The position numbers were made by a program, and so were the translations under genes. The notes under the pieces were generated by a model that searched no databases, had not been told where the DNA came from, and worked only from the letters and a program-made list of their open reading frames with translations. This document shows, piece by piece, positions 15,276-27,757 of a DNA stretch of 64,000 nucleotides. Position 1 is the stretch's first letter. The number at the start of each line of letters is the position of its first letter. Source of the DNA: Cyprinodon diabolis (taxonomy: Eukaryota; Chordata; Actinopteri; Cyprinodontiformes; Cyprinodontidae); the NCBI GenBank assembly GCA_030533445.1, contig CM060064.1:22849126-22913125 (forward strand). The letters are read 5' to 3'.

Positions 15276-16810
15276 ACATTTGCTCTTGCAAATGTCTGAT
15301 ATCTGGCTTTAATCCTATATAATGTCATATCTCATCTTTAAATCACTCACAAAGCATTATCCAATAACCGTTATGCTCTACATCCCAGTTGACAATGTCT
15401 TCCAAAATTAGAAAGCTCACTTTTATTTTCCTCTTTCTTTTTTTCTTCTTTCTTTTTTCAAAGTAATAATGATCTTTTTAGCCAAATACTTATTTTTTAC
15501 CCTAACCATTCCTTTGGACTACATTAATGTCTCCAAACATTAACGTGTTTGTCCCTGAGTCCATTTGCAAACTGTGGTCTCTTGTGTTATGTTGCTTTTA
15601 GACTAACTGCTTCTCCATCTCTGAGCAACCTTTTAGCTCATGATCCTACAGCAATTGTTCCTCTTGAGTGACGATTTTTCCCAAACAGCTTCTTCACCAG
15701 CCTCTTCAGAAATATGTGTTGCCTTAATTAAGTAGTTTATATGTACTTTTAATCTCTGGGACACATAACCCCTCTCCTTCCTAAAACATGCTATTATCAG
15801 ACATTACAGTGGTGTTAATATTTGTACAATACTAGTCAAAAGAAAAGGGTAGCACCTTCAAGCACCTGGAAATCGTATCCAAGGATGAACAACTTTCAAG
15901 GAAGTTCACATTTCTCTTCCTAATCCTTTAGATTTTTCAATGATGCCACACTGAGAAATAATCTATTTTTGGTTTTGCATTAAAATATATATATATATCC
16001 ATAGGTGTGTCTTCTTTAACTCATATGGTGTGAATTACCCTAGTAGAGGTGTAAACAGCAAGGTTTCACTCAATATAATGTGAGAAAAAAAAAGAAAGAA
16101 AGTGTCTGTGAATATATGTGTTTAACTGTACTTTTGTTTCTTTGTATGTCAAAATGTTAATAACTCTTAAAATTATGACTCTATTTTGACTTTGATTCTT
16201 AGGAAAAGACTATATCTACTATTTCGACCCAGTTTCTGTGAAAGATGTTTGACAACAACTATGCTACATTTGGACAAATTTACAGTCCTGCTGTTATTTT
16301 CCATAAGAACTGACTGTTGGCTAATTAATTTTTTTTTTGTTATATAAAGAGTTGTTCTTCTGACTCTAGAGGTCTTTTTAAAGTGATTTATTCATTTGTT
16401 TGCGCATGAGTGAGCCAGCCTGAGAGCGAGTGAGTGAGCAAATGAATAATTGAAAGTGTGCGAAGGCAATAAATGACTATTTGACAGTGAATCTCAGTTG
16501 GGAATCTATTGCATCTTTTTAAGTGTTAAGGGGGCTTTAAATGGTTCATAGGTAAAAACAAAAAATGATGCTCAGTTTTCAAGCCACTCTGACAAGATAT
16601 CATATTCCATTTTAGGTATTTATATGTGTGCAAATATAAATGTTCATGGTCCTGACAAGGCAAGAGGTTATGTGACTTTACTGTAGGGTCTTTGGACAAA
16701 AAAGAAAAAAGTACGATTTAGATTTTTCCACCTGAATAAAGTAGTGGAGAGACAAACCGAGACTGTCTAAGTGGAGGCATAAAAAAAATCCATTCAGTTT
16801 TGCCAATTGT
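15276..16810. other. Unannotated non-coding stretch
   Basis: AT-rich, with a short TA run near 15988..15999. No gene recognised. Confidence 0.45.
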
Positions 16811-17030
16811 AGTGGGATGGTGGCCAAGTGGTTAGGGTATAGAGCTTGGAATCCTGAGGTTCTGAGTTCGAGCCCCACTCCCAGAGCCTGCCACTCTGGG
16901 TCTCTGAGCAAGACCCTTAACCCCCAATTGCTCCTCAGGCGCCCCATGGTGGCAGCCCACTGCTCCTCAAGGGGATGGGTTAAATGCAGAGGTAAATTTC
17001 TCCAAAGTAAGATCAATAAAGTTCTATTAA
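16811..17030 (+). mobile_element. tRNA-derived SINE
   Basis: The 5' head contains a box A-like segment (GTGGCCAAGTGGTTAGGGTA) and a box B-like segment (GGTTCTGAGTTCGAGCC), the internal pol III promoter of a tRNA, of Ser/Leu-like appearance. A non-tRNA body follows and the tail ends GATCAATAAAG. These elements are moved by LINE enzymes in trans. It is not a functional tRNA gene, because the cloverleaf is incomplete and a SINE body follows. The minus frame of 129 codons and the plus frame of 114 codons over it are chance frames. Confidence 0.75.
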
Positions 17031-17116
17031 TATTTTGGCAGTTTCTTGCAGCCCTGTTAGCCTGCAAGACACATGTATCTTATTGCAGGCTAACATGGAA
17101 CCCAAAAGACTGCCCA

Positions 17117-17202
17117 ATCCTAAGGGGTGGTCCCATTCGTCTGGTTCAACATGTTTTCTAAGCCAAAACAAGGCTTTGTTTTTGGTCCACTCTATAAAGC
17201 CT
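17117..17202. repeat. Dispersed repeat, related to 30900..30982
   Basis: Both segments share GGGTGG, then a variable part, then TGTTTTCTAAGCCAA, AACAAGGCTTT and CACTCTATAAAGC in the same order (with base changes). They are two copies of an unidentified interspersed repeat. Confidence 0.55.
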
Positions 17203-17224
17203 CAAATTATTTTGCCATTCTGAA

Positions 17225-17310
17225 TTGAAAAAGCTTCCTGGATGGGAAGCAAAACATCTTCAAACTTGGAAGCAAAGTCCAGTGGATTGTTTTTTAACTT
17301 TTTTGGTTGG
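17225..17310. mobile_element. Penelope-like element end fragment
   Basis: Contains GGATGGGAAGCAAAACATCTTC and AAGTCCAGTGGATTG. This resembles the conserved non-coding end of fish Penelope-like retroelements as I remember it. Related pieces occur at 48755..48870 and 50135..50205. Confidence 0.45.
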
Positions 17311-17333
17311 AGATAATTTCTTGATAAATTATG

Positions 17334-17480
17334 CACAGGTTATACACAGGTAAGGTATACACAGATAAGTTATACACAGGTTACTCATAGGTTTTGGATA
17401 AGCTAGACGCCACTACTTATGAGTAACTTACCCTTACCGTATGTCAATGATCACTTACCATATGCCAATGATCAGATAAC
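17334..17480. repeat. Imperfect short tandem and inverted repeats
   Basis: TTATACACAGGT-like units recur about every 14 to 20 bases at 17334..17395. Two similar segments, TACCGTATGTCAATGATCA and TACCATATGCCAATGATCA, follow. Function unknown; possibly the end of a DNA transposon. Confidence 0.5.
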
Positions 17481-18890
17481 TTTCCTGTAATTTACTGTAT
17501 GTCTTATGCCCCACGTATGAGCATATGCAGGCATACGTCTTGTTGTACTTGCCGTATGTCGACATGTGCCTGCGAGTTTCAGCGTGCTTCAGCATACTTC
17601 AGCGCACTCATGACTTATACAAAACGTACCCATAACTTATCCAATGTATGCAAGCATTTTTGCCAGATTTTTTGTATGTCAGGCATACGCTGCCTGAATC
17701 GTAAAGGTGTGACAGGGGCTTTAGTTACAGGCATGTCTTGTCAACTTCTGTTTTCCCCACAGCTGAATTTCATGATTGCCCGCTTACTGAGTCTTACTGA
17801 GAAAATAAGTAAAATAAAGAAGACGAAAAAAGAAAAACCAACAACTTACTGTAACTACGGAATAATATGAAATGGGGGAATCTATCTAGTTATGAGGGTG
17901 ACAGAGGGAAATATACTGGGAAGAACTAACGAATCGTGGTTACTATTTTAGTCATCTGGTAGTCCTCAGTTTTCAGGAGCTAGTTTGCCTCTTTTTGTCT
18001 TTTGTCTATTTTCTGGGGTTGTTAAATTGTTCTACTGGATCGGTTCTGATTGTCCTAATTCTTTGCTCATGTCTATTTTTTCAGATTTCCAGACTTTGGT
18101 GTTTAATGTCTTTGGCTGCTGTTTGTAAAAACCTACAGGTATTTGGAGTAAATTGCTTAGTTCCTCTTTAATTTGTATCTTACATTGTCAGCTATACACA
18201 TAAACATATACACATACATAATACAGTGCAACATCTGTTAATAATGCTTAATAGTAAATGATGTTATGAATTGGGATCAGTTTGTAAAGCTGATTGTAGT
18301 TAGCTTGATCAACAAGAACAAAAATAAACAAATCCTATGTCTCAAGACTGAAAGGTTCTAAACGCGTTTTATTGTACACAGACCAAGAGTTGCAAATATA
18401 GAATCTATGAAACCCTTCATAAAGATCTTGCTTTCATCTGCTATTTATAGTTTAGCAGCACGTTTGTAATAAATGGAAGCTAAACAGAATTGTTTTTTAG
18501 TTTAAATGCAAATCTTTATCCTATGGCAGATAAAACAATACATTCCATCAGATCAGCTTTCATCCATTCCTCAGTAAACCACTGTTTTGCTTGTGATTTT
18601 TGCCTTTTGTTTCTTAATCTCGGAGCATACATTTTATATTCAACCATTAAACCCTTCAAAGGATGTAAGAAGATCAAGGTCCAACAAATAAATCTTAAAA
18701 GAAAACACCTGTTGTACTGAGAAATATCTTTTTAATTGCCCATGTTTTCAGATCAAAGATTAGATAAAAATATTTAATTTATGTTTTGGAATGCAGATCT
18801 CAGTACTACCCTCAAGGAAATGTTTATGTTTGTGCCAGGAGAGAATATCATTTTTCAAAGACATAAAGCATGTAATGTTCTTATAATTAT
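17481..18890. other. Unannotated non-coding stretch
   Basis: No gene recognised. The frame at 17499..17870 is Cys- and Thr-rich but shows no known domain. Confidence 0.4.
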
Positions 18891-19398
18891 GTTTCTGTAA
18901 TGATCTCAGAATGTAGGACCCAGAATTCGAGCCGAGACAGGCAGGCACAGTGGAAGAGGGTAGCCGAGACAGGACGTAGGAACCGGAACTTGAAGCAGGA
19001 CTTTAAACTGGTCTCCACCCTGGAGCCAGGCTTACTTTGATAAAAACTGAACCTCCACCCATAATGAGCCAAAACCCAGAGGACTCCGTGGGGGAGGAAC
19101 AGTGGACGATCAGGAGACAAGACAAACACAAAAACCCTCTTTCCACTGGCTGCTAGGATCCAGGACACGAACCAAGGAACAAAACTAACAGACAGGCTCA
19201 CTGCATGAAAAGTGAGATTTTCGTCCCCGTAAACTCCCGCAGATCTCCCTGATTTTCGTCAGTTTCCGACAATTTGCAACCCGCGCTTGTCCCCGTTTGT
19301 CAGTGTCACAAATTGTCGGAAACGGACTCTGACGTATGTGGAGAGCGATCAGGTGTACTAATGGCCCTAATTAGCATATGAATGCAGCAAACCCGCGC

Positions 19399-19583
19399 GG
19401 CTGGCCAGGTCTGGCTTGAATAACCTACTCAGTATTGGCTGAAACCACTATTCTCAAACAAGTAAAATTGCTCGTGATTGGCAGCAAAACCACACGTGGC
19501 CACGCCAGGCTTTAATTTTCTTACTGAGTATTGGACGGAACCACTTCTTTTTAAACAAGTAAAGTCGCTCGTGATTGGTTGGC
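19399..19583. repeat. Two-copy imperfect direct repeat, about 87 bp
   Basis: Units at 19399..19484 and 19495..19583 share GCCAGG, CAGTATTGG or GAGTATTGG, AAACAAGTAAA and GCTCGTGATTGG in order. They lie near the left end of the CACTG element and may be subterminal repeats. Confidence 0.7.
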
Positions 19584-20599
19584 ATATATATATATTTACA
19601 TATAAATTTACATGAATATATATATATTTATTTATTCATATAGTTATTCATTCATATATTTATTTATTCATATGCTGTGTATTTATGTTATCCTACACTA
19701 CTACACAATTATTAGGCTACCATCAAGGACATAAATGAATTTATACAGGAAATGAACATTTGCCAGGAAGCTCTTTATGCAAAGAAAGAGCTTTATTAAA
19801 ACACACACACACACACACAACTATATACAACGCGTATCCAAACACATGTGGATCCAAAAATTACAAGTCCGTGAACGGTCCGTTTGCTTCCTCGGGGTTG
19901 GAGGTAACTGGCAGCATTCCCTCCGAGGCAGGTCCGATGTGCAGACGCCTACTGTGCGTGGCCCTGTACTTCGGCATCGCTTCTAACCGGGACCGCAGCT
20001 TAACACAGAGTTCAGAGATATCCGGCCTACGAAATGGCGGCGGCCATTCCAGAGTTCCACTTCCTCAACAGCTAGCACACTCTGCCTCGACTCCAGCAGC
20101 TGTAAAAAAAAAAAAAAAAAAAACAATGAATCAGCACTATGCGGTGGGATGCACTGTGTATGGACACAACACATCTATCAATGCACCTGAAAAAAATAGT
20201 CACCAAATAAAGTCTTACTCTCTTTCTTTTCTGAATGCTTCACAGATTCCGCGCACAACGTGTTCTCAGGCTGCGTATATCTGAAGCTCCTGCGTACCGT
20301 CTCATAATATGTCTTACAGGCAGCTGGAAAACAATTAAATGAGAGTGGTATGAATAATAGGAGGTCACCGCCTCATTATGAGGCGAGATTAGTCTGTGAA
20401 AACAAAATGTACAGTTATGATCGGTATCCATCCGTATCTATTTCCTTTTACCGCTGAATGAAAGAATATTCTTTAACTCTTACTGTAACCTTCTCCGGTT
20501 TATAGCGCCTGCAATTTGTCTCCGAGTTTTGGAGACGGTGTACTGCTTCCTGTGAATCACAAAAAATACACTTTAATAAAGCTTGTTCTTGCAAGGCTA

Positions 20600-20722
20600 C
20601 TATTAGCCGTAGCTTTAGTCTAGGCTGCTATTAGCCGTAGCTTTAGTCTAGGCTGCTATTAGCCGTAGCTTTAGGCTAGGCTGCTATTAGCCGTAGCTTT
20701 AGGCTAGGCTGCTTTTAGCTTA
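20600..20722. repeat. 28 bp tandem repeat, four units plus partial
   Basis: Units begin at 20600, 20628, 20656 and 20684 with CTATTAGCCGTAGCTTTAG; a degenerate partial unit follows at 20712. Units 1 and 2 read GTCTAGGCTG at the end, units 3 and 4 GGCTAGGCTG. Confidence 0.9.
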
Positions 20723-20950
20723 GCAGGCAGTAATCAAACATATATTTACTGCTAGCTTCTCTTCTTTGAGTTCGTCTCTCCTGTACAGTTGTTCGACTGT
20801 TGAACGGGGGACGTCGTCCAGCCATGGATCACGTACCAGCAAAATCCAAACAAAGGAACTGGTGATAAAGTTCTTCTGAGTATAGCTCCTCCAATCACAT
20901 ACGAGGTCATTGTTATACAGAAGGACTCGCGAGATTAGCTGCGTCATCAT

Positions 20951-21640
20951 GTTTTTTTTTTTTTTGCTTTATTGGCAATTCCGTGTAACAATACAGAGTA
21001 ATTCAAACATCAAACAAAGATACACAGCAGTTGGGGACATTATAACTTAAAAAAAATGAGACATATAATGTAAAAAATAAATAAAAATAAAACAAGGGAA
21101 ACAAACATATAAATAAATAAACAAATAAATAAAATAAACATAAAATAATAATAGCTAGGGGTTTACATTGAGTTTATGGTCATTTAACTTTTTGTAGCTT
21201 CCTCTCCTAAACAGTCTTTAAGGAAACATATTAGAAGATGCAATATTGTATATGTGAGAGAGGAGTTGCTGTAAAACAATGGTTTACCACAGATTTAAAA
21301 CTAGTAATAGCATAAAGAAATATGAAAATTCTAAAACAGTCTTTAGACTTTTTATCAGCAATTACTGTGGGTAGCACAACTTGTGTTACAGAAAATAGAA
21401 GGCTTTGGAGATATGTTCTGGAGAATCTTGATTTATACCATACTACAGAACATTTCAAAAGGCTGCTGACTTTTTCTAAGTGAAACCCTGTCAGAGTTCT
21501 CCTTAGATATCAGCCCAGTTACAGTTTGCCCTGCAAAAATAATCTGCTCTCTTGAAAATCTCAAACTCTTGCCACATTTCAGGCATCGAACATAAACATT
21601 TTTTAGTGAAGAATCAACAACTAGTTTTACCCAATCATGA
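20951..21640 (-). mobile_element. Poly(A)-tailed retroposon relic
   Basis: On the plus strand a T run at about 20951..20964 is followed by TTTATT at about 20969. Read on the minus strand this is a polyadenylation signal followed by an A tail. The body upstream is A/T-rich without a preserved reading frame. It could be a truncated LINE or a processed transcript; the source is not identifiable by eye. The 5' limit is an estimate. Confidence 0.45.
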
Positions 21641-21654
21641 AGTGTAATTAAATA

Positions 21655-22018
21655 TATTGGATATTTTTAACTTTTTTAACAAATAAAAAACTGAAGAGTG
21701 GGGTGTGCAAAATTAATCGGCCCCTTTTACTTTCAGTGCAGCAAACTCTCCCCAGAAGTTCAGTGAGGATCTCTGAATGATCCAATGTCGACCTAAATGA
21801 TACTAAATAGAATCCACCTGTGTGTAATCAAGTCTCCCGATAAATGCACCTGCTCTGTGATCGCCTCAGAGGTCTGTTTGAAGTGCAGAGAGCATCATGA
21901 AGAACAAGGAACACATCAGACAGGTCCGAGACACTGTTGTAGAGAAGTTTAAAGCTGGATTTGGAAACAAAAAGATTTCCCAAGCTTTAAAAATCCCAAG
22001 GAGCACTGTGAAAGGAAT
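21655..22018 (+). mobile_element. Tc1-like 5' relic
   Basis: GTGGGGTGTGCAAAATTAAT and the following sequence match a common fish Tc1 family's 5' region. A start codon at 21898 is followed in frame by MKNKEHIRQVRDTVVEKFKAG, the first helix-turn-helix of the transposase. The copy ends after about 40 codons. It is nested inside the CACTG element. Confidence 0.7.
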
Positions 22019-22289
22019 GCACATTTTACCTTGCTGATTCTGATTCACATTTTACCAACTGATTCTGATTAAAACTAATTTTTGAAATAAATTATATTGT
22101 GTATTTTTTTACATTTGCCATTACACAGTAATCTAGCGTACTTTAATTAAAAAAATCAATTCAAGCTAAAATGTAAGAGTCTATAATTAGGTCATACTGA
22201 GCCTGATCTATTTGTACCATCTATTTGGGGGATATTTATTAACACACTTTGGGCCACTTCATACCAATTTAGCATCAAATAAATGAGGC

Positions 22290-22440
22290 AGCCTACCTCA
22301 GCATTGTTGCTGACCTTATGTCCTTATGACCACAGTGCACCAATCTTCTGATGGCTACTTCCAGCAGGATAATGCGCCATGTTATAAAGTGAATCATCTC
22401 AGACTCATTTCTTGAAAGTTTTCCACTTAAGTAATTGTGA
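22290..22440 (+). mobile_element. Tc1-like transposase fragment
   Basis: GTTGCTGACC...TATGACCACA and CTTCCAGCAGGATAATGCGC are near-identical to the segment of the 44988..46209 Tc1 element that carries the second catalytic Asp (QDNAPCHK). Only about 150 bp remain and the frame is broken. Confidence 0.75.
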
Positions 22441-23259
22441 ATTGAGCATATTGACAGACAACATTTTATTTTTTCTCTTAAATGCAATTTTTTTTTTAAA
22501 TAATTACTGCTCTAAATGTATTGCTCTGTCAGCTAAAGATCTGTTTTGGTCTCTATACTTAGAAAAATGTCACTTGGGTAAAACTCCCCCTGCAACCCTG
22601 ATTTGTATTTGTATAGCTCACAGCATTTTCATTTACATGTTAAAGCCTCCCCTAGAATTCCATGGGGGGGAGGCATGGGGAGAGCACTGCCTAAGAAAGT
22701 CCATGTCAATTTCTGACAATTTACGGGAGTTTTCGGCGAAGCCTGCAAATTGCCGTAAACTGCCGCTAACCTGAAGTTCCACGACAATCTACAGTGCCGC
22801 ATATTGACAAAAATCCCACTTTTCATGCAGTGGCTAACAGAAAGACAAGCAATGATCTGAATGCTCAGGCTGAACTGAATATAACTGAATATAAAGAGGA
22901 TACAGGTGAGGGGAAAAAATTATAATTGAGGCAGGGAAGGAAGAGGGCAGGTGAGAGCAATTACTAATTAGGGAAGAGCAAACAGGCCAGATCATGACAG
23001 TTTCTGCATTAGTTAATAATCAACAACTAATACAAACAGATTTAAAATTAAATGAAACCTTCCTGGCTTTGTACATTGTTTTTATGATTAATCCCTTGCT
23101 AATTAATAGAATAAACCGTTTGGAGTAAGTATATACTGTAACTTTAGGAAATCAACTGAGACGCAGTGAATAAATAATTTTTTTAGGTGTAGATTGGCGA
23201 TACTTAAAGGTCTAAATACAATTATACAACACAAGATTTGAATTTTATTGGTAAAATTG

Positions 23260-23261
<2 letters not shown>

Positions 23262-23326
<65 letters not shown>

Positions 23327-23339
23327 ATAATATATATAG
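23262..23339. repeat. (TA)n microsatellite, interrupted
   Basis: TA dinucleotides with a few phase breaks near the right end. Confidence 0.95.
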
Positions 23340-24833
<1,494 letters not shown>

Positions 24834-24976
24834 ATCACCTGTTGCTCTCAAATGTTCAATTACTAATTTAATTTGTATTCAACCCTAATCAGTATTTCCA
24901 ATGTTATTTCATATAAATAACACAAGACAAAATTTGTAATAACAAATACAATATGATATGTTGTTCAATATTTTGC

Positions 24977-24984
24977 ATCAATCC

Positions 24985-25017
<33 letters not shown>

Positions 25018-25050
25018 CCAACCAACCAACCAATTAATCAATCAATTAAT
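24977..25050. repeat. (AATC)n / (AACC)n microsatellite
   Basis: Tandem CAAT units pass into CCAA units and back, about 74 bases in all. Confidence 0.9.
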
Positions 25051-26509
25051 TTATATTCTTGTCCTTGATTTTCGTCCAGATCAATTAGGTCATATCATAT
25101 GCACTAAAATAACATTCTGAGAATACTCTGAAGCAATGTTGGTTTTAGAAATCTTTAAAGAGGAATTACAGAGTTTTCTACTACCACCTGTGACCAAAAC
25201 ACCTAACTGCATCCTTCTACTCCTTCATGTAGCTTGTGCTCAAGTGTTGCTTTTACTTTTTCACTTTACATGGATTAGCCATTGGTGTCTGTATGCTGGT
25301 TGCTTTTGAGCATCCACAAAATTCATCTTGAATACAACGCTTCGATTGTTTACCTGGTCGAACCAATTTAATATGGACATGCTTGACATCACATCCGCTG
25401 AACAAAGCTTGAACTCCCAACCCAAAGTAAATTAAGGAAAATAGACTACAGGCTTATAGATGCATTGCCTCTTGACAACTAATGTTTCAGTCTGCTCAGC
25501 AAATATTTTTTTGTCATTAAGGGTCAAATAAAGTGTCTATTTTAATTATGTTTTTCAATGATTTCAATTTTTTACATACTAATAAATATCCCTATGTGAA
25601 AACTACCCTCTTCTATGGCCTCAGACTGGAGAGGTGGACTGGAGTATATCGCTAAAAGACAGTTTTGAAAAGGTTTAAGCTTAATCTTTGATACAATTCT
25701 TCTATGGTTGTAGGCGAAAGGCAAGAAAACAAACCTTGGCCAAACAGGTTTAATCCTCAGATTCAGATAGCTGCCATATACAGCAAGTGAACAAGAACAC
25801 AACACAGTACTGACATGGCAGCAGACACATCACAGTGCAATCAGACTGCGGTGCTGTGCTCTGGGGCTGACAATCTCTTCATCAGTGAAGCGCTTCACTC
25901 GCCAAATCAATTCAGTTTTGAGGAAGAAACAAACCACACGGACAAGACATCTTGGGTGACAGAGAGCTTTTATTCATCCTCTTTCTTACTTCAATTCGTA
26001 ATAGATGAGACATCAAGATAGCCGCAGGGGATTGTTTGTGGTATCTGTGAATGTGGTTGAGTGTGGTGCAGGTTGTATTGGGTTGCATCAGCAATAGTGC
26101 TGAATAAAGATTCCTGGATTTCGCTCACGTATCGTGTGCTATTGAAAGAAAACAGGTGGCAGAGTACAGCAGAAGGTGGTGGTGGTGGTGGGGGGGTTGT
26201 TATTAATGCTACAGATGCTGATCTCTGCAGTGCTTCTGGGAAGTGTTCTCATTATCTGAAATCTCCTACACATTTTTAACAAATCATTGCAAGCCTTTGG
26301 GGTTATTTAAAATATCTCTGCAACTTCCTGCATTTTCCCTTAATTCTTGACCACCACCTCTTCCCTTTTTTTTTTGTTTTTGTTTGTTTGTTTCAGGTAT
26401 TTTTACCTGAAACATGTTGGGTTTTTACTGATTTGGGCTCATCTGCCCTTCTGTGGTGGATGCGGCCATCCCTATGTCTGCCCTCCTTGTTAAGATTTCA
26501 GGTGTCTTC
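25051..26509. other. Unannotated non-coding stretch
   Basis: No gene recognised. A short GGT/G-rich run lies near 26176..26197. Confidence 0.45.
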
Positions 26510-27755
26510 GGAAGCTGGACAACACATTTCTCTATAGAACCGCTTGGTAGTCTTGAGATTTCATTGCACCCCACAGAGATGCAAGACACCCTGTGCCAGA
26601 TCCAGCAAAGCAGCCCCATAACATAACAGAGCCTTCACCATGTTTCACAGTAGTGACAGAGTTATTTTCTTGATTCACTTGTGTTTTGGACCCTGTTTTT
26701 GCTTGTTGTTTTGTGGCAACGTGGGTGGGTTGTTTTTGTTTTTTGACTTTTTAGGGCGTCTGTGATCCGCCCTTAGGTGGGGGTTACTGTCATGGTTTTG
26801 GTTCTGTTTAAGTTTTACTTTTGAGTTTTCATTGGTTTTATGCTTGATGCTTAATTTGTTCATCTTTGAACATAGAGGTGATGTGCCTTGGCAAAATTTA
26901 TATTTTTGTCTCATTTGTCATTAGCATTTCCTCCTACAAGCTTTGTAACTGTATTCTCCTTGTTTGTCTCCCATTAAGTCCAATCTGGCACAACAGCGAT
27001 GAGTGGTGTGACCTGACGCTGATTTTTCTTGAGCTAGATGTTCACTTTTGTTTTGCTGTTTTTTTTTTTTACTTTCCATTGTTACCTTTCTTATTACCCG
27101 TCTCTTTGTTTTGTCATTGATTTTCCTCCTATGGCCATGTCCAGGGAGGTTGGCTAGTGTCCCACAGTTTCTGGTCTGGCTGCTCCAAGACCAGAAAATC
27201 ACCATGTAGCTGGCTTGGGTCACTGTAAACATAAAGAACAGCTATGTATTGATGGCAAACTTCACATGCGTAGCTGGTTGTGTAATGTTATTAACATTAC
27301 ACACCAACAGCAAAGAAATATGCCAATTTAAGCTCCTTGTGTTGTTGACCCTGTGACGGTTTGTATTGGCTGCCTCCGGTTGTCAATTTGTTTTGCCTCC
27401 AGCCACCGCTTGGCATAGAAAGAAAAAGGGTCTCTATAGGACCATTGACTATTTACAAAATTGTAGATATGTGATGGTATTTAGTGGAGATACAATGATA
27501 TAATATATGCCTTTGGTCACCTTATTTCCAGTCTTTTCTAGGGATACCATAATTTTTGTCCAATCCTGTCTCATGTGTTTGTTTTTTAAATCATCCTGTC
27601 GAAGTATGGTGAAAAACTAATCTCTGACTTTCATTTGTTTGTTTTCATATAATTTATAATTATTCTTCCTTTTTTCAGATTCAAGTTATTTATATGACCA
27701 TTGTGGGTTTTTTCTTTAACTAAAAGTGGGGTATCAAGAATTTTGTCCATGTGTG
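26510..27755 (-). mobile_element. Tc1-like DNA transposon, copy B (left-truncated)
   Basis: Same family as 6298..8114. The right end reads CATGTGTG followed by TA (27756..27757). The minus strand of 26921..27232 keeps GTLANLPGHGHRRKI, the GRPRK-like hinge between the two helix-turn-helix motifs of Tc1 transposase. The segment near 26590..26650 matches the VKHGGGS region of copy A. The left terminal repeat is absent and at least one foreign piece is inserted. Confidence 0.75.
26690..26855 (+). mobile_element. Ty3/gypsy 3' junction fragment (tentative)
   Basis: TAGGTGGGGGTTAC directly precedes TGTCATGGTTTTGG. A purine-rich tract followed by TG is the arrangement of a polypurine tract and the start of a 3' LTR. 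The upstream GGGCGTCTG...CCGCCCTTAGG also resembles the end of fish gypsy internal regions as I recall them. The piece interrupts Tc1 copy B. Confidence 0.4.
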
Positions 27756-27757
27756 TA

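Larger units (their letters stand above)
19199..22832. mobile_element. 3.6 kb DNA transposon with CACTG termini (CMC-like)
   Basis: The left end CACTGCATGAAAAGTGAG and the right end (revcomp CACTGCATGAAAAGTGGG) are matching terminal inverted repeats. The flanks carry GCT on both sides (19196..19198 and 22833..22835). CACT-type termini with a 3 bp duplication point to the CMC group (CACTA/EnSpm or Chapaev3); this is inference. I recognise no transposase. On the minus strand near 19986..20100, an exon-like segment follows a long T tract ending ACAG and codes for LLESRQSVLAVEEVELWNG, but its identity is unknown. The interior has been used as a landing pad for several other repeats. Confidence 0.7.
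18896..22999 (-). mobile_element. Solo LTR split by a DNA transposon
   Basis: The outer ends are TGTAATGATCTC and GATCATGACA. The flanking five bases are GTTTC on both sides (18891..18895 and 23000..23004), a perfect target duplication. Removing the inserted transposon leaves an LTR of about 467 bp. Orientation is inferred from the TGTCATGATC end, which resembles LTR starts when read on the minus strand. No retroviral or gypsy coding sequence is attached. Confidence 0.8.

Noticed and set aside
16811..16885. Possible tRNA gene
   Set aside because: Box A and B are present but the acceptor stem is not closed and a SINE body and tail follow.
20600..20722. Possible CRISPR array
   Set aside because: Units are directly adjacent without spacers and the genome is vertebrate.
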